NCBI RefSeq assembly: GCF_030272615.1
Contig: NC_081410.1
Coordinates: 224,365,415-224,429,414, forward strand
Direction of reading: 5' to 3'
DNA: 64,000 nucleotides
Origin: Cryptomeria japonica
Taxonomy: Eukaryota > Streptophyta > Pinopsida > Cupressales > Cupressaceae
Part shown: positions 1 to 12,402 of the stretch, piece by piece
How positions within the stretch are numbered: the stretch's first letter is position 1
Layout: every line of letters starts with the position of its first letter
Made by a program: the position numbers and the translations under genes
Notes under the pieces: model-generated
What the model was told of the DNA's origin: nothing
Database searches by the model: none
The model's input: the letters and a program-made list of their open reading frames with translations, nothing else

Positions 1-1608
1 TTTTCTTGTCTAGTTCAGAAATTGCTAACCTTTTTGCATCTAACCTTTTGTACAAGTCACTTGGAAGATCATCTACAACTTCTATCAAAAATTTCTTATA
101 AATATCTAAGTGTAGAATAACACTATTTTCTATGCTTTCCTTTTCTTCATTAGTGAAAGTGTTATACAACTTGGTAACATTTGACAAGTTACCATCTTCA
201 GTTATTTCATTCAAAAGTTTGTCTAAGGGAGGGAGAACTTGTTTTTCCTTCTTCTTCCTTGGGGTCATTTTCTTTGTCGGAGGCCTTACTGCCTGTTGTT
301 TCCTTCTTGTTCTCTTGGAAGCAGGTGAGGGTACTAGTGAGGTTTTTCTTTTTCTTTCTACCCTTTTAAATTCAATCGGTATTTCATTGTTAGAGGAGGT
401 ACCAATTGGTGAAAGATGTGTTTCCAGTTGTAGTCCTTCCAATTCACTTTCCATAATACCAGTTTTATTCAATATATCTTCCTTGATTTCTTTTTCATGT
501 CTATTTGCCTTTCTAATTGTTTGTTCTATTTTCTTTATTCATTTCTGTGATTGAACTTTTCTTTCAATGGTTTCTGCTTTTTTGAATACTTCTTTTGTTG
601 ATTCTTTAGGGGCTTCTAGAAGGGCTTTTGCATAAGTTTTTATTATGTTTTCATCTACCTCATAACCCATCTCTGTAACCCAAATTGTCCTTGGAACCAC
701 TACCTCCATTCAGATTCCATCCTTCTTTATAACAAAACATATCTCTTTTTGATATTTATCAAATATGGATTGAGATAGTCTTTCCCTATTTTTCATTCTA
801 GCCTTCAGTGCTTGAAAGAGTTCAATTATGTTCTTCTCCTTGTCATCTCCCATGTTATTAAAAATATCCAAAAGTTGTTTTCCTACTGGTATGTCAAATC
901 CAAAATCCTTTCTACCAATACCAGGAGCTTCCTTGGTGAAATACAATAATAGACATACAAGTACGTTACCAAATCTGAATGTGCCTTTCTTGTCACCCTT
1001 AATTTTCTTCAGATTGTCTATTAGCTCATCTTTTAACCATTTACATATGTCAATCTTTGCATTATTGTTTACTAAGTCATAAGCGCTCTTGATACATAAA
1101 ATAGAAACAAAGTTTAATCTGTTGGCATGTGAAGCTTTGTATCCAAGAATCATGCTAACGAATCTTACATTGATATCCTTTGCATCATTGACTCTTAAGG
1201 ATCTCTTGTCATAGGTTGCACCGGTTAGGGTCATTATAGTGTCGCTTGGAACCTTTTTAGTCTTGTCAGGCCTGTTACTGATGGAAGGTAAGCCTGTCAC
1301 TTCCCTAACTGCTTCTTTTGTTATCTTATGAATGTAATCTAGCCAAAAGAACTCCCCATGAACTCTGCTCAATACAATCCTTATAACCTCTTTGGTAAAA
1401 TCAAGAATGCTAAGAATCTCCACAAACCAGAGGGTTACAAATATCTTGTGTTTCAATTTTACATTACCATTTTCATCACATATTACTATCCTATAAATGT
1501 TCATAATCTCATTAGCACCTAGTTCTTCAATATGACAATGTATGTAAATTCTAGGATCCTCAACATAAGCAACTCCTTTGGGTATTTTAGAAAATGCTCC
1601 TAGGGTAT
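1..1608 (-). CDS. ORF2 of pol-less element E1, main part (function unknown)
   Basis: Read on the minus strand, this is the body of ORF2 of element E1, cut by E4 at 1608/1609. The longest open block is 264 codons (1504-710). Frame is kept across a single stop near 707-709 and runs to the window edge with another stop near 550. Upstream of 1504 the reading continues in frame to the E4 junction. It matches ORF2 of E2 (35133 to about 38200) along its length, sharing short motifs such as VLSRVH, KITKEA, VTGLPS, LTGAT, RLN and KGTF. After the conserved block comes a Lys/Arg-rich segment (about 330-190) that could be a nuclear localisation signal, then a helical acidic region. I see no protease, RT, RNase H, integrase or capsid motif. 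The VTGLP motif faintly recalls plant mobile-domain and transposon-associated proteins, but that is only a resemblance. The C-terminus lies outside the window. Confidence 0.7.
1604..1608. repeat. Left target-site duplication of E4 (GGTAT)
   Basis: GGTAT precedes the TG start of the left E4 LTR and recurs at 21691-21695 just after the CA end of the right LTR. Five bases is the usual duplication for Ty3/Gypsy integration. The two flanks rejoin ORF2 of E1 in frame, which confirms the junction. Confidence 0.95.
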
Positions 1609-2716
1609 TGTAATACCCTACAAATGGTCATCTAAACCATGGGCCCCTAATCTCGACAACATCACCAAGGTCCTAACCAAAGGCAATTAAATCAATCTTG
1701 AGCATATTATTAATTCTTTAATCATCAAATATCACATGGCAAATCAATTACTCAATATTAATTAAATATTTATTTAATTAATTGAATCATTTCCAAGAAT
1801 ACCATTTTTATCAATTATCCTATTTTAATTTATTAAATATCCTTGCATATTTAATTAATTAATTAATTTTCCATTTAATCATGCAAAAGGAATTAATTTA
1901 TTACAAAAGAGGAATTAAGCACAAAGCAAGAGTTGAATTGAAAATTAAACAAAAAGAATTGAATTGAGAGAGAAATCAATCTTGAGATATTATTTCTTTT
2001 TCTAAATTTAGAACTTGAAATCATAAAAGCAATTACTTGAATTATTCTCTAAAATATGAACTCAAAGCTTTCTAGAAAAAGAAGTTTAGTTGCATTGAAA
2101 AGACTCTTAAATCAAAGAATTATCTATTTTTATCACAAATGCATGGAATTAATTTAATATTATTTCCAATGCAAACTTGAACTTCATATCTAAATGCATT
2201 TCAATTAAACTATAATTGGAATCTATCTTGAGGTTAACTGAACATGATTTCTCAATTATTTCAATTAATCCTAAATTGAGCTTTTTCATCATCTCTCTTG
2301 TGATTCTCTATAAATTCAACCTTTAGCTCTCATTCCAACTTACCCCAGTGATTTTTGAGAACACGCTTGGAGATTATTATTACACTGATTTTTGTTCTGG
2401 AGTCATTGAATACATTGTGCTTTTTTAGATTATTTGCATCCATCATTTGTTTGAATTCATTATTGCTTGAATTATTCATCCATCTTGCATCCATATAGTT
2501 AAATATCATATAGATTAAATCCTTCGTCTTGGTGTAGTCTAGTCACTGATATTGCTTATAAAAATATGAGAGCAATCTTATACTCACATCTTTTAGAAGG
2601 CAATTAGTCGCTTTGTTATGGTTTATTACTTATTGATTATTGATTTAATAACCATACATGTAATGACTTAATTGAAGTGTTGTGCTTGCAGCTACAAACC
2701 CTTTTTCACACACACA
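1609..2716 (+). repeat. E4 5' LTR
   Basis: 1108 bp, begins TGTAATACCC and ends CACACACACA. It aligns with 20595-21690 throughout, with small indels (for example an extra TTAATTAA run near 1850). A TATA-like CTATAAATTC lies near 2308, so the transcript probably starts in the last 400 bp. The LTR starts of E3 at 41984 and 50460 share the ATACCCTAAAAATGG opening, showing family relationship. Confidence 0.93.
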
Positions 2717-2720
2717 TCTC

Positions 2721-2738
2721 TGGCGCCCACCATAGGGC
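2721..2738 (+). promoter_or_regulatory. E4 primer-binding site
   Basis: TGGCGCCCACCATAGGGC lies 4 bases after the 5' LTR, where a tRNA primer should anneal for minus-strand synthesis. Its TGGCGCCCACC start is typical of Tat-group elements. I do not name the tRNA because I cannot check the match. Confidence 0.75.
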
Positions 2739-3875
2739 TGAAGGCTACATTTTTCAACCTCCAAGACTGACTTTTTTTTTTATTTTTTATTTTCTATATT
2801 TCAGTTTTTTTGGATTTTCGTCTGTACATCTTGTACGACATTTCCCACAGGCAAAAATGACAAACTGCAGGTGTCATAAGAACTAGAATCCTGTCTCCTA
2901 TGAGCTTAAATACTTTCGTACGACTCTATATTATTCTGGTTAAAAAGACAAAAAAAGAAAATTTCACGATTTTGGTTTTTTGTTCAAATTGATTATTCTG
3001 ACGACTGACCCTAGTTGTTTATCTATCTATCTTAGAATTTTTCACAGCCTAATCAATTTTTTGCAGAACACTTGCCAAAGAATATGCTTGTCGCACAAAG
3101 ATAATATGACTACTGATTCGTTGTCTTTGCAGGTTGCCTGAGGAGAATTGAATAAACATCGTGTATTCTTTAAATTTATTTTTAGGCACCTAAATTGCTA
3201 TTTGGTTAAAGAACAAATCTATCTTTTGTGTTTTTAGAAGATTCTGAGAGGTAGGAGAGTATGCTCTTGTCTTTTTCTAGACAATTAGAAATCCAGACCC
3301 TTGATGCGTTTTCTTTGTTTGAGATTTGTACATCTTTAGCAGGCCTACCCTCCTAAGGGGTTGAAAAACTCTTAAAGCCATTATGGCTGGTGTGAGGGGA
3401 ATGACCTAAGTGGGAATGACTAAATGCCAAGTACTCCAACCCACTATAAAAAAAATGTGATTTGATGAAAATCAAGTCAACGACGGTGCTCGAGAATAGC
3501 TCTCCTCCATACCTTCAGGTATATTAATCCTTGGTTTTCAAGGCTAGGAGACCTCTTAATTGAGTTTATACCTCGATGTGCCAAACAAATCCCTTACTAG
3601 TTCCAATTAAAAATTAGAAGCTACCCGGTTCACCTCCGAAAGGGGGGATAATCTTTGTGCAAGAGAGATAGTAACTCTCCCAAGATACTTGTCATTTCGT
3701 GCCCCCATTAGCATTTGGAGTCGGATAATGCAGTGTTGAGAATCCATTGCATGAGACTCAATGGCCGTATTCTGATTAGCTATTGGGTGTGTACCTGAGT
3801 CTACAAGCAAAGGTTTTCTTCTCTCACCAATTTCCGTAGGGTTTGCATGCTGTGATTGGAGTTACTATTTGTAGA

Positions 3876-5392
3876 TGTATAAAAATGACCATATTCCTAA
3901 AATGAATATTTTATGTTCATTCCTCTATTTAATTAAATCTAATTTAATTAAATCACCCACATTCCTCTATTTAATTAAGTAAATTATTCAATTTATTTAG
4001 TTAAATTCACTTAAGCCCTTTTTGCATCATTTAATTGAATAAATCATTTTATTTAATTAAAACCCTTCTCTCTACTTTTTAATTAAATTCACATTTAATT
4101 AAATAGTTTACCCCAATTAAATAAATTTAATTTATTTAAAATCCCCAACTTGCAACCAAATTGAAATAAAGCAATTTATTTTAATTAATTCTATTTTCCC
4201 TAACCCATTTGCATTTTCCTACATCTCCCACTTGCATCCTAAACCCTATTCCTAAATTCTTCTAGAATCCATCTAATCCTAATCAATTAACCCTAACCCA
4301 TCAATTATCCCCTTTCCCTTAATTTGAGGAGGTCACTTCTCAAATTTGGAGTAAAGTCTTCAAATGCATTAAAACCTTTATCCATTCAACAACTTGTTGA
4401 ATGCCCCCAAATTTGGAAGGACTCTTACAAATTTGTCCCCAAAGTCTTCAAACCATTAATGGTTAACTAACCCTTAGTAACATGGTTAGAGACTTTTTGC
4501 CTAACTTAACCTCCATCTAACCCAAGGGTCTCATCAAGCATTTATTGCTTTGACCATAGTTATTCCTTTAACCTTTGCACAAGAGTTTATCCTTTGGGTA
4601 AAAGCTTTATCCATTGGATAACCCTAACCTAACCTTAACCCTAGTACCCCCTAGGGTAACCATGAGGTCTTCTCAAGCATTTAATGCTTCTTACATCTCC
4701 TCTCAACCAACCTTATGTTGACAATTGTCACCATTTCATTGGTGAGAATTGTAAACATGGATTGACAACTTTCAATCTTGACCCTTGATTAACTCTTTCA
4801 ATCCTGACCATCCATTGCCCTATTTTTGCTATAAATAGAGCTCTCCTTCCTCCATTTTGGGATCCATCCATGAATCTAAGAAATCTATTAGCTAAAGTCC
4901 ATGCAAGCTCTTAGTATCACACTTATGCTCAATTTTATCAATACATTTAGTCTCTCTTTGCAATAGGAATTAATCTAATAAACATTTTAGACTATTTCCT
5001 TTATCATTAGTGTAAATCATTAGCTAGTATATCATGTTAGGATAGTATTTATACTAATCTTGTCATCTTATAATCTAGTTTAACTCATTTGTAGAATCAT
5101 GCATAGATAGGATGCATTCTCATGGTAAAATCAACCAAAAGCATCCCTCGTTCTTGCATTTGTCATCCCTAAGCCACTTTGCTCAGTGATCTGAGAGCAA
5201 AGGCATTGGTTTGAGGGACCTTGTGAGATAGAGAACCATGGAACCAACCTTGGGAAGTTGAGTCATCCTTCATGACTCCATAGCTTGCACCAAGAAGTCA
5301 TGTGGGTGTGTGGACAAGCCTCTTTGAGACTTCATTTTTCACATTTTGAGTTTCATAGCCCCGCTTTTCCCACATACACTATTCATACTACA
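3876..5392 (+). mobile_element. Solo-LTR-like insertion in the E4 leader
   Basis: This 1.5-kb block begins TGTATAAAAATG and ends CATACTACA. It is missing from the matching place in the E3 leader, so it is an insertion. It has a promoter-like GCTATAAATAGAGC near 4830 and no open frame. The left 1.1 kb is rich in TTTAATTAAA words. I could not find a clear target duplication (GTAGA left, TGTTT right; or AGATG/ACATG if the ends shift), so the edges and the class (LTR, probably plus orientation from the TATA box) are inferred. Confidence 0.6.
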
Positions 5393-5472
5393 TGTTTTTT
5401 GTGTTTTCATCTCTGAAACAAAAAAAATTGAAATACCAAAATTGGAGAAGACAAGAAACAAACTCACTGATT

Positions 5473-5770
5473 AAAAACTTTGTCCGTGTGAGAACTAGTC
5501 CATCCTAAGTCAAAACTCTGTCTGTGTCAGAACTAGTCCATCCTAAGTTGAAACTCTGTCCATGTTAGAACTAGTCCATCCTAAGTCAAAACTTTGTTCC
5601 TGTCAGAGCTAGTCCATCCTAAGTTGAAACTTTGTCTGTGTCAGAACTAGTCCATCCTAAGTTGAAACCCTGTCCGTGTCAGAACTAGTCCATACTAAGT
5701 CAAAACTCTGTCCAAAACTAGTCTATCCTGGTCAAAACTCAGTCCATCTCAGAATTGGTCATACTTAGTT
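5473..5770 (+). repeat. 38-bp minisatellite in the E4 leader, about 8 copies
   Basis: Units of roughly 37-39 bp carry the core AGAACTAGTCCATCCTAAGT followed by a TCAAAACTCTGTC-like half. The first six are close copies and the last two are shortened or diverged. E3 has only about one related unit near 44630, so the array expanded in the E4 lineage. Confidence 0.9.
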
Positions 5771-6482
5771 GTCAAAAAACTCAGAATTTTAGTCTTTTCT
5801 CTGTGAACAGTCGTACAGATCTGATCATTTATGGTCCTACACCATATCCTATGTCATATGAGTCTTGTGATTTCTCGTCCTACACCATATCCTGTGTAGT
5901 ACAAAATCCATAAGTCTGTCATCTGAGCCTAAATCATGTGTCGTACGAAACAAAATTGCAGTGAATATTTTGTCATCCTGCACATACCCATATGTCATAC
6001 GGTATGAAGCAACAACTCATACAAAATAGAACTATTATCATCCAGAAGCTGCTAAATTATCATCCGGTTTAGTAAATCCTATCGTACGAGTCAATACAAA
6101 ACAATCAAACTTGCCTAAAAATAGTCTACTATGAGCATATCATCATCCTAAGCATAAAAAGATCAAGATAGTGTACCTCTGCCATTTGCATTTCACGATT
6201 TGGTCGATCATCTTTCAACTAGTTCAATCAACTACCTATCAAACCTAAGTCACTTAGATAATGTCTTATACAGGATAGATCTTTCCTAAAACTAGACCGA
6301 ATCTTAAGTCACTACTCTCAAATCAACTTAGATAAACATCTTATATAGGATATATCTTTCCTGAAACCAGACTAAATCTCAGTTGTTTCTCTCAAAACAA
6401 TACATTAACCGAACAAACTAGCTTGAAAATTGATCTTAACCTCTGCATCACAAACAACTTTAGGTCACACTAATCCATAAAA

Positions 6483-8362
6483 ATGCCTATTCGAACCAGG
6501 AGTTCTTGTAAGAAAGAAGCCAAAGGCAAAGGACAACCCTTCTCATATCAAGATAACCCATTTTACGTGGAGGATCCACTTGCTGACATACCTTCGTCAT
6601 CAAGCAGACCAATTTTTGATGAACCTGAATCTCCCACTATATATGAGATGGAACACAATGAAAAGAACAAGGACAACATTAGTATTCATGAAACTGATAA
6701 TAATTGCTCATCAAGTGAAGATGAAGGAGGCGTCGAACCTCTAGAAAAGGATATTCGTGACTATCAAAAGGACAAAGACTTTAGAAAAATGATGACAACT
6801 ATCCTAGCTCGAGAAAAGGAAGGCTATTTCCTAAAACTAACAAAACAAGGTGCCAAACTTCCTACTGGATATGATGTTCAAACACTCATCACTAAAAAGG
6901 AAGAGTCACCTATACTCATAGTACATAGACAATTACAAGCCTTACAGACTGAGATCACAGAATTAAAGAATAAGGATAAGTCCCCAAAACAATATTGTTT
7001 GGAGACAATATGCCCATTTCCATTTGACAAAAATCTATACATGTCTACATTTCCTTCACGAGTTGAGATCCCCAAATTTGATAAATATGATAGTACCTCA
7101 AATCCTCAAGATCATGTCAGAGAGTTTTGTGCCACTTGTATGGAGTTCATGCACAATCAAACTTATCTCATGCACCTTTTCTCGGGGAGTTTGGGAGGAC
7201 AAGCCATGGAATAGTTTTCAAGCCTCCCTAAAGGAATAAAAATGTTTGAAGAACTAATCCAACTATTTTTTCAACAATGATCATATAACATTCGACATCC
7301 TATGACTATGATCGATCTTTGCAATACTAAACAAAAAATAGGGGAGCCTTTTCTCACTTTCCTCCAATGTTGGAGAAAAATGTTATCTAGGTATCCATGA
7401 CCTATCCCAGACTCTAAGAAAATGGATATATTTATCAATAACTTGGTCCCTGAACTGAAATATAGTATACAAATGCAAGTACACCCATCATTTAACAAAA
7501 TGGTAGATAATACCATTCGAATGAAAGATGTGCTCATAAAGAAAGGGGATATCTCACCTTGGAAAGAAACACAACCAAGATCTAACTCTAAAGAGAAGAA
7601 CAAGTATTGTAAATTTGGCAAAGACAACAACAAGAATGTTATTAATGACAGAGTAGTAGACACTATTAAAACCAACTCAAAGCCCACGATATTCAACTTG
7701 GCTAGTGGCACACAAGCACTTAAAGCTGCTGAAGCTGCAATAGAAAATCCTTCAAAGAAAACAAAAGATTGGTCCAAAGAGAAACCTTGACTTTCTAAAC
7801 CTAAGCGTGATTTCACTCCTCTTAAAGAATCATATGAATCCTCTTTCAAGACTCTATTAGCGAACAACCTGATAACGCTACTAGATAACTCTAGACCATA
7901 TGATCCAAAAGTCAAACCAAGATGGTGGAGAGAAAATGAATACAGTGACTTCCATCGGAATAAAGGTCATAACATAAACAATTGCATGAAGCTAAAACAT
8001 GAGATACAAGATCTCATAGATGCTAGTAAAATTGTTGTTGGGAATCACCCGACCAATGCTGATCATAAAGCATTTAAAAATCCTTTGCCTATTTACGAAA
8101 AAGGTGATTCCTTAAAGACCAAAGGAGGTACCAAGGTAAATTATACTTATACCAACTAGGACAATGTTATCAACATGATTGAGCCTTCCCAATTAGAATA
8201 TTGCAATGTGATTATAGTTCAAGATAAACCAAATGATTCATGATATACAAGAGCTCTGACCCGTTCTCATAAGAAAGTCACTCTCCAAGGAGCTAGTTCT
8301 TCCAACCTAGCTCAAGAAACATTGAACCCACCATTCTTGTCAAACAAACAAAAATAATCAAC
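6483..8362 (+). pseudogene. gag: E4 gag, capsid/nucleocapsid polyprotein (stops)
   Basis: The start ATG at 6483 opens a 243-codon block to 7214. The same frame continues through 7422-7790 and on into the protease at 8364, interrupted by stops at 7212, near 7284 and 7398, 7788, about 8157 and about 8241. The middle (about 7040-7470) has the usual retrotransposon-gag layout, with a phenylalanine- and leucine-rich core after SNPQDHVREF. Near 7950 the motif FHRNKGHNINNC recalls the C-H-H-C knuckle of plant Tat gag, but the first cysteine is serine. E3 keeps the first 20 codons almost unchanged (45325) and then lacks most of the gene. Gag would form the particle that packages element RNA. Confidence 0.85.
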
Positions 8363-8363
8363 C

Positions 8364-9599
8364 TTGGAAAAATTTAAAAGGTTAACTTCATCATCATCTT
8401 CTGGATATAGCGATGTTGAACAGTTGAAAAGGACAAATACGCAAATCTCAATCTTTGAATTTCTAAAACTCTCATCTTCTCACAAAGGGATCCTAGACAA
8501 AGCATTGCTCACCACTAACGTTCCAAAATATTTAGACATTGATCGGTTTCAGTCTATGGTGGGTCATCTAACCTCACCTCACTATCTGACCTTCTCTGAA
8601 GAAGATGACAACTCGCTAAATCATCCACATAACCAACCATTGCATATTGAAGTCATGATCCATAAACACAAAGTTAAAAATGTTTTGATAGATGGAGGCA
8701 CGAGGTTGAATATCTGTACTTACAGTTTGCTTACACAACTAGGATTCTCTGAAAATGTCATTGATCTCGGCAAGAGAATAACCATTAAAGCCTATGATGA
8801 AGAAGAAAGGACCTCTAAAGGTCTGGTATCATTACCAATTAGAGTGGGACCTATAGAAAGAGATTTCCTTTTCTAGGTACTTGATATTCCTTTGTCATAC
8901 AATATCTTACTGGGCAGGTCGTGGATTCATGAAATGAAGGCAGTACCATCAACATACCATCAATTCTTAAAATTCCCCTATAATGGAGCTGAAGTCAGTA
9001 TTCCTGCTGATACAAATGTCATTTGTAATGCATTGACAAAAGGTGTAGATATTTTTGTGCCTTATAATAGGGCAGCCTCTCCAAATGAAGATCCAAAAGC
9101 ACTGATGAAAGACTTAGAAAAGAGATTGAAGATTACAAATATCGGCATGGATGGCTACAAGATAGAACCAGTACTTTCATTAGTTTCCCTCCCTCCATCA
9201 CCAAAATAGTTGGGCAAGCCATTAGAGGCTATGAGAGCACAAAATTCAGCTCCGAATACCATGTATGATGGTCTCTTTGTACAGTCTTCTACCTCCCTAG
9301 TGGATGAAATAGAAGAGGATGTTGTTCTTAACTGGCTCTTTAAGGAAGATAGTCAAAATGAGGAGGTACGACATTGTGAGATTTCCTCAAACCAATATGG
9401 TCCTGGCTACAAAATGATTCAGCGCATGGGATATTTAGGTACTGGTCCTCTGGGAAAACAAAAGGAAGGTATTATTGAACCAATTCAACTACAAAAAAAT
9501 CCACAAATGATAAAACTGGCCTATGATACATTCCAGGAAAAACATCAGATAAAAAACATGCTTCTAAGACTAAATGGAAGAAAAGGATACGACCTTTAA
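8364..9599 (+). pseudogene. pro: E4 aspartic protease with downstream G-patch
   Basis: In frame with gag and with no separate start needed. The protease active-site region is VLIDGG at about 8680-8700, where the D-G-G form replaces the common D-T/S-G. The conserved YNILLGRSW follows near 8900. Stops at 8874-8876 and 9207-9209 interrupt the frame, and the final stop is at 9597. Near 9400-9480 comes a glycine-rich segment, YGPGYKMIQRMGY followed by GTGPLGKQKEG, which reads as a G-patch, an RNA-binding glycine motif. E3 has the same protease, but its G-patch is broken off. The protease would cleave the Gag-Pol precursor inside the particle. Confidence 0.85.
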
Positions 9600-12402
9600 C
9601 ATTATAGGGAGTAAAAACTCAACAAGTTCAAGATAGATATGAAATAGAAGGAGAGGAATGAGAAATAAAGAGAGAAGAAATAGTCAGTAATCAAGCTCCA
9701 ATAGTATCAGCTACAATGCTCCAAGAAATAGAAATCTAGGATGAAATGAAAGAAGAAGTAGAAAGGTTCAGAGAAATGTTTGCCCTGCTAAAAATTCTAG
9801 TCACATACACTGGTAGACAATAGGTAGAAGATCCAACTCAAATGAGTATGAATGGGGTTCAGATCACCTCTCAGACATATCCACTATAGAAATTCTAGAA
9901 GAGTCTACCACCATCACAAATGATACTCAAGAGCGGATGCACCTAAAACTAGAAAAATAAATATAATAAATCAAACAAAGGAGACAAGTGAACTATGAAC
10001 AAGGACTGAAAGAAGGAAGAATACCAGAAAATTTCTTATTTATGTGCCCCTATGCTAAAACAGAACAAATCAGGTATAGCACTACACATGAAGAGTTAGA
10101 AGCTATAGAACAAGAACCAGTTATCAGTCCAGAAGAAGCTGAATGGAGTAGATGACAATGAATCACATAAATAGTAAGATCATGTCAACAGGTATGTCAA
10201 ATACAAATGACAAATGAACCACAACATGAAGGAACTTGCTGTATTAGAGATGTTGGTGTTGACACCATACATACATTTACTAAATCACTTGAAGAAGACT
10301 CAGAAACTTCATCCGATGACTCTGATGACTTAGACAAAAGTCCTATTCAAGACAATATCTACTCAGCCTCAAATTTTGAATCATCTGATACAAACAGTGA
10401 AAATATGTCTACTGATCTTATTGCTGTCAAACCATGATATGACATCCATTCTGATGTAGGGAATGATGTTACAAGTATGTTGATAACTCGGTGATGAATA
10501 GTGAGTATCAAACCGGTACTGAGAGGGGGGGGGGTGAATCAGTACAGGCACAAAAACTTTTCCTAAACTGGTTTGATTGCAGACTATAAACTACTGGCAA
10601 TCCCTAACACCGGTCCAAACCAGACTACTACCGGTTAAACATAGTGCAACTGTGAAAGACATGAACCGGTCAATCTTCTTAGCTTTCCATACAAGCTACT
10701 CCCTCATTTCCACTTTGTCCTTATGCATAAATAGATAATCTATCATTAGAGATATAATAACTTGCTAGATCAACATGATTCATCGCTTGATAGAAAATAA
10801 CAAAGCATCACATGAAAAGGACATCACGCATGACACACATATTTTTCACATGGAAACCCAACTGGGAAAAACCACAGTGGGGATGAATACCCACAAATTG
10901 TTTTAAACTCTTTAGAAGTCCTCTTTGTTAGAAGCCTAGTTCGGTTAAAGATTGTTACAATAGCTTCTGTTAGGAACTGATCCTGTTAGGGGTCACTCGG
11001 TTAAGGGATGGCTAGAATACCCGGTTAAGGGTTAAACCCTGTTAGAGGTTACCTTGTTAAAGGATTTTATGAACTTAATAGCTTTGAGTCACTCTGTTAA
11101 AGGATTTATAGCAAGCTGGTTAAAGCTACCCCATTAAGGGATTTTCCAACTATTGAAGTGATTAGAGATCAACATGTATTACAATGATCTAGTAATAGTA
11201 CTCAATGCTAATGTAGATCCGCTTTAGTTCCTTCCTTTTGCACACACACTATGCAGGTATCAATCCTCTCAACTGGTCTAGCAATAATCACGTATCTCTA
11301 CACATAGATACACACACAACATTTGCCAACAACTTGAGCATGAAACACCACATCGACCTTATAGGAAATAGATAGGTCAGTAGCATAAACCCTAAACCCT
11401 AAATACTTGGGTTGAGAAATTTAGTCAGTTCAATCCAGACCATTGAACACTTTGCATTTGAATACAAAGGTCTTGAACAGATCTCAAGACATTCTTAATT
11501 GTTTGTTCTTCGTCGCTTCTTGGAGGTGATAACCCATCACGTGTTCTCCACCATTTGCAGAGACTTCATACATTCCCGAGGTAGACAGGATCGATCTCCT
11601 TCATGCAAGATCCTTCATGTGCATGAGGCTGACGTGGCAACATGATCTGATCTCCATTACAATGCTAACTCATCACACAATGCCATCGGTTGAAACACAC
11701 AGGCTCAAAACACTTCAACCAAAAACCCTGAAGCTGAGACCACCAACCAGTAGTTATGCCATATGAACCCTAGATACAAAACATTCCATATACCGGTTCT
11801 CATTCTGACATACCGGTTCCGATTCGCAACATCATACCGGTTCACTTGGACAAGCATACCGCTTCAATTTTTCACATATGCTGGTTCACAACATCATACT
11901 GGTTCTCTTTGTCAGTTTCTTAACTTCAATAATCATGTTCACTCTTCCTCATGTTACTAGTTCACTCTTCAGCATATTACCAGTTCTCTTTTAGGCACAT
12001 ATGCCAACATATGTCTATTGGATTAGATCAACTAAATATTAATGTGAACTTTAATAATCATGATCTGACTCTTCCTAGTCTCGAGACACTTACACAAGGT
12101 ATCCTTCTGGAACTCGACTTTTTGATCCGCAATTGTGATGAAAATACCATGAACACTCTCGAACCTGTCCAACATTTATCCTTACTACATCCTGAACTAA
12201 TTGACTGTACTTTACAAAACCATCCCATGAATATACCTACTTTTTCTAATGACTATACGTTAGCCTATTATCTCAATGCAGTTGAACCCATGTACTCTTC
12301 CACCAGCGAACATAGTGAAAACATGACTGAAGTGGATATCAAGTATCTTAGTCGAAAAACAAGAAAAGTAAAAATAAAAGATCTGATGGTGAAAACTACA
12401 TT
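9600..12402 (+). other. E4 spacer between protease and RT, split by a solo LTR
   Basis: After the stop at 9597 the sequence stays weakly coding: acidic, Glu/Asp-rich fragments such as the 76-codon block 10207-10437 and the block 12010-12415. Both align with E3 (47464-47895). The solo LTR 10481-12009 sits between them. Insert plus duplication is 1534 bp, which explains the frame change between the two halves. The downstream block ends at 12415, overlapping the first ATG of the RT frame (12403) by 13 bp. No known domain is visible here. Confidence 0.65.
10481..12009 (-). mobile_element. Solo copia-type LTR inserted in E4
   Basis: 1529 bp flanked by TATGT on both sides (10476-10480 and 12010-12014). 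On the minus strand it runs TGTTGGCATATG...CGAGTTATCA. The run GAGAGGGGGGGGGTGAATCAGT near 10525 is the reverse complement of the conserved LTR end ACTGATTCACCCCCC seen in C2, E2 and the solo LTR at 41 kb. No internal coding region remains, as expected after LTR-LTR recombination. Internal degenerate repeats lie at 10925-11160 (GTTAAGGGATTT-like) and 11790-11990 (ATACCGGTTC-like). Confidence 0.85.

Larger units (their letters stand above)
2739..6482 (+). other. E4 5' leader, non-coding, with a later insertion and a minisatellite
   Basis: No credible coding region. 2739-3875 aligns with the E3 leader (about 43297-44520), including the block around AATCTTTGTGCAAGAGA (3649; 44321). 3876-5392 is an inserted solo-LTR-like piece absent from E3. 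5473-5770 is a 38-bp minisatellite. 5800-6130 is rich in short words such as CGTACGA and CATACG, also abundant in the E3 leader. The gag start codon is at 6483. Such long leaders are known in Tat elements; whether this one is spliced is unknown. Confidence 0.75.

Noticed and set aside
132-554. 140-codon plus-strand frame with hydrophobic stretches
   Set aside because: It is the reverse complement of the Lys/Glu-rich part of E1 ORF2; the minus strand matches E2.
5473-5770. CRISPR-like array
   Set aside because: Units are head-to-tail with no unique spacers, inside a plant retrotransposon leader; it is a minisatellite.
7271-7915. 214-codon minus-strand frame opposite E4 gag
   Set aside because: A shadow of gag; the plus strand has the homology to known domains.
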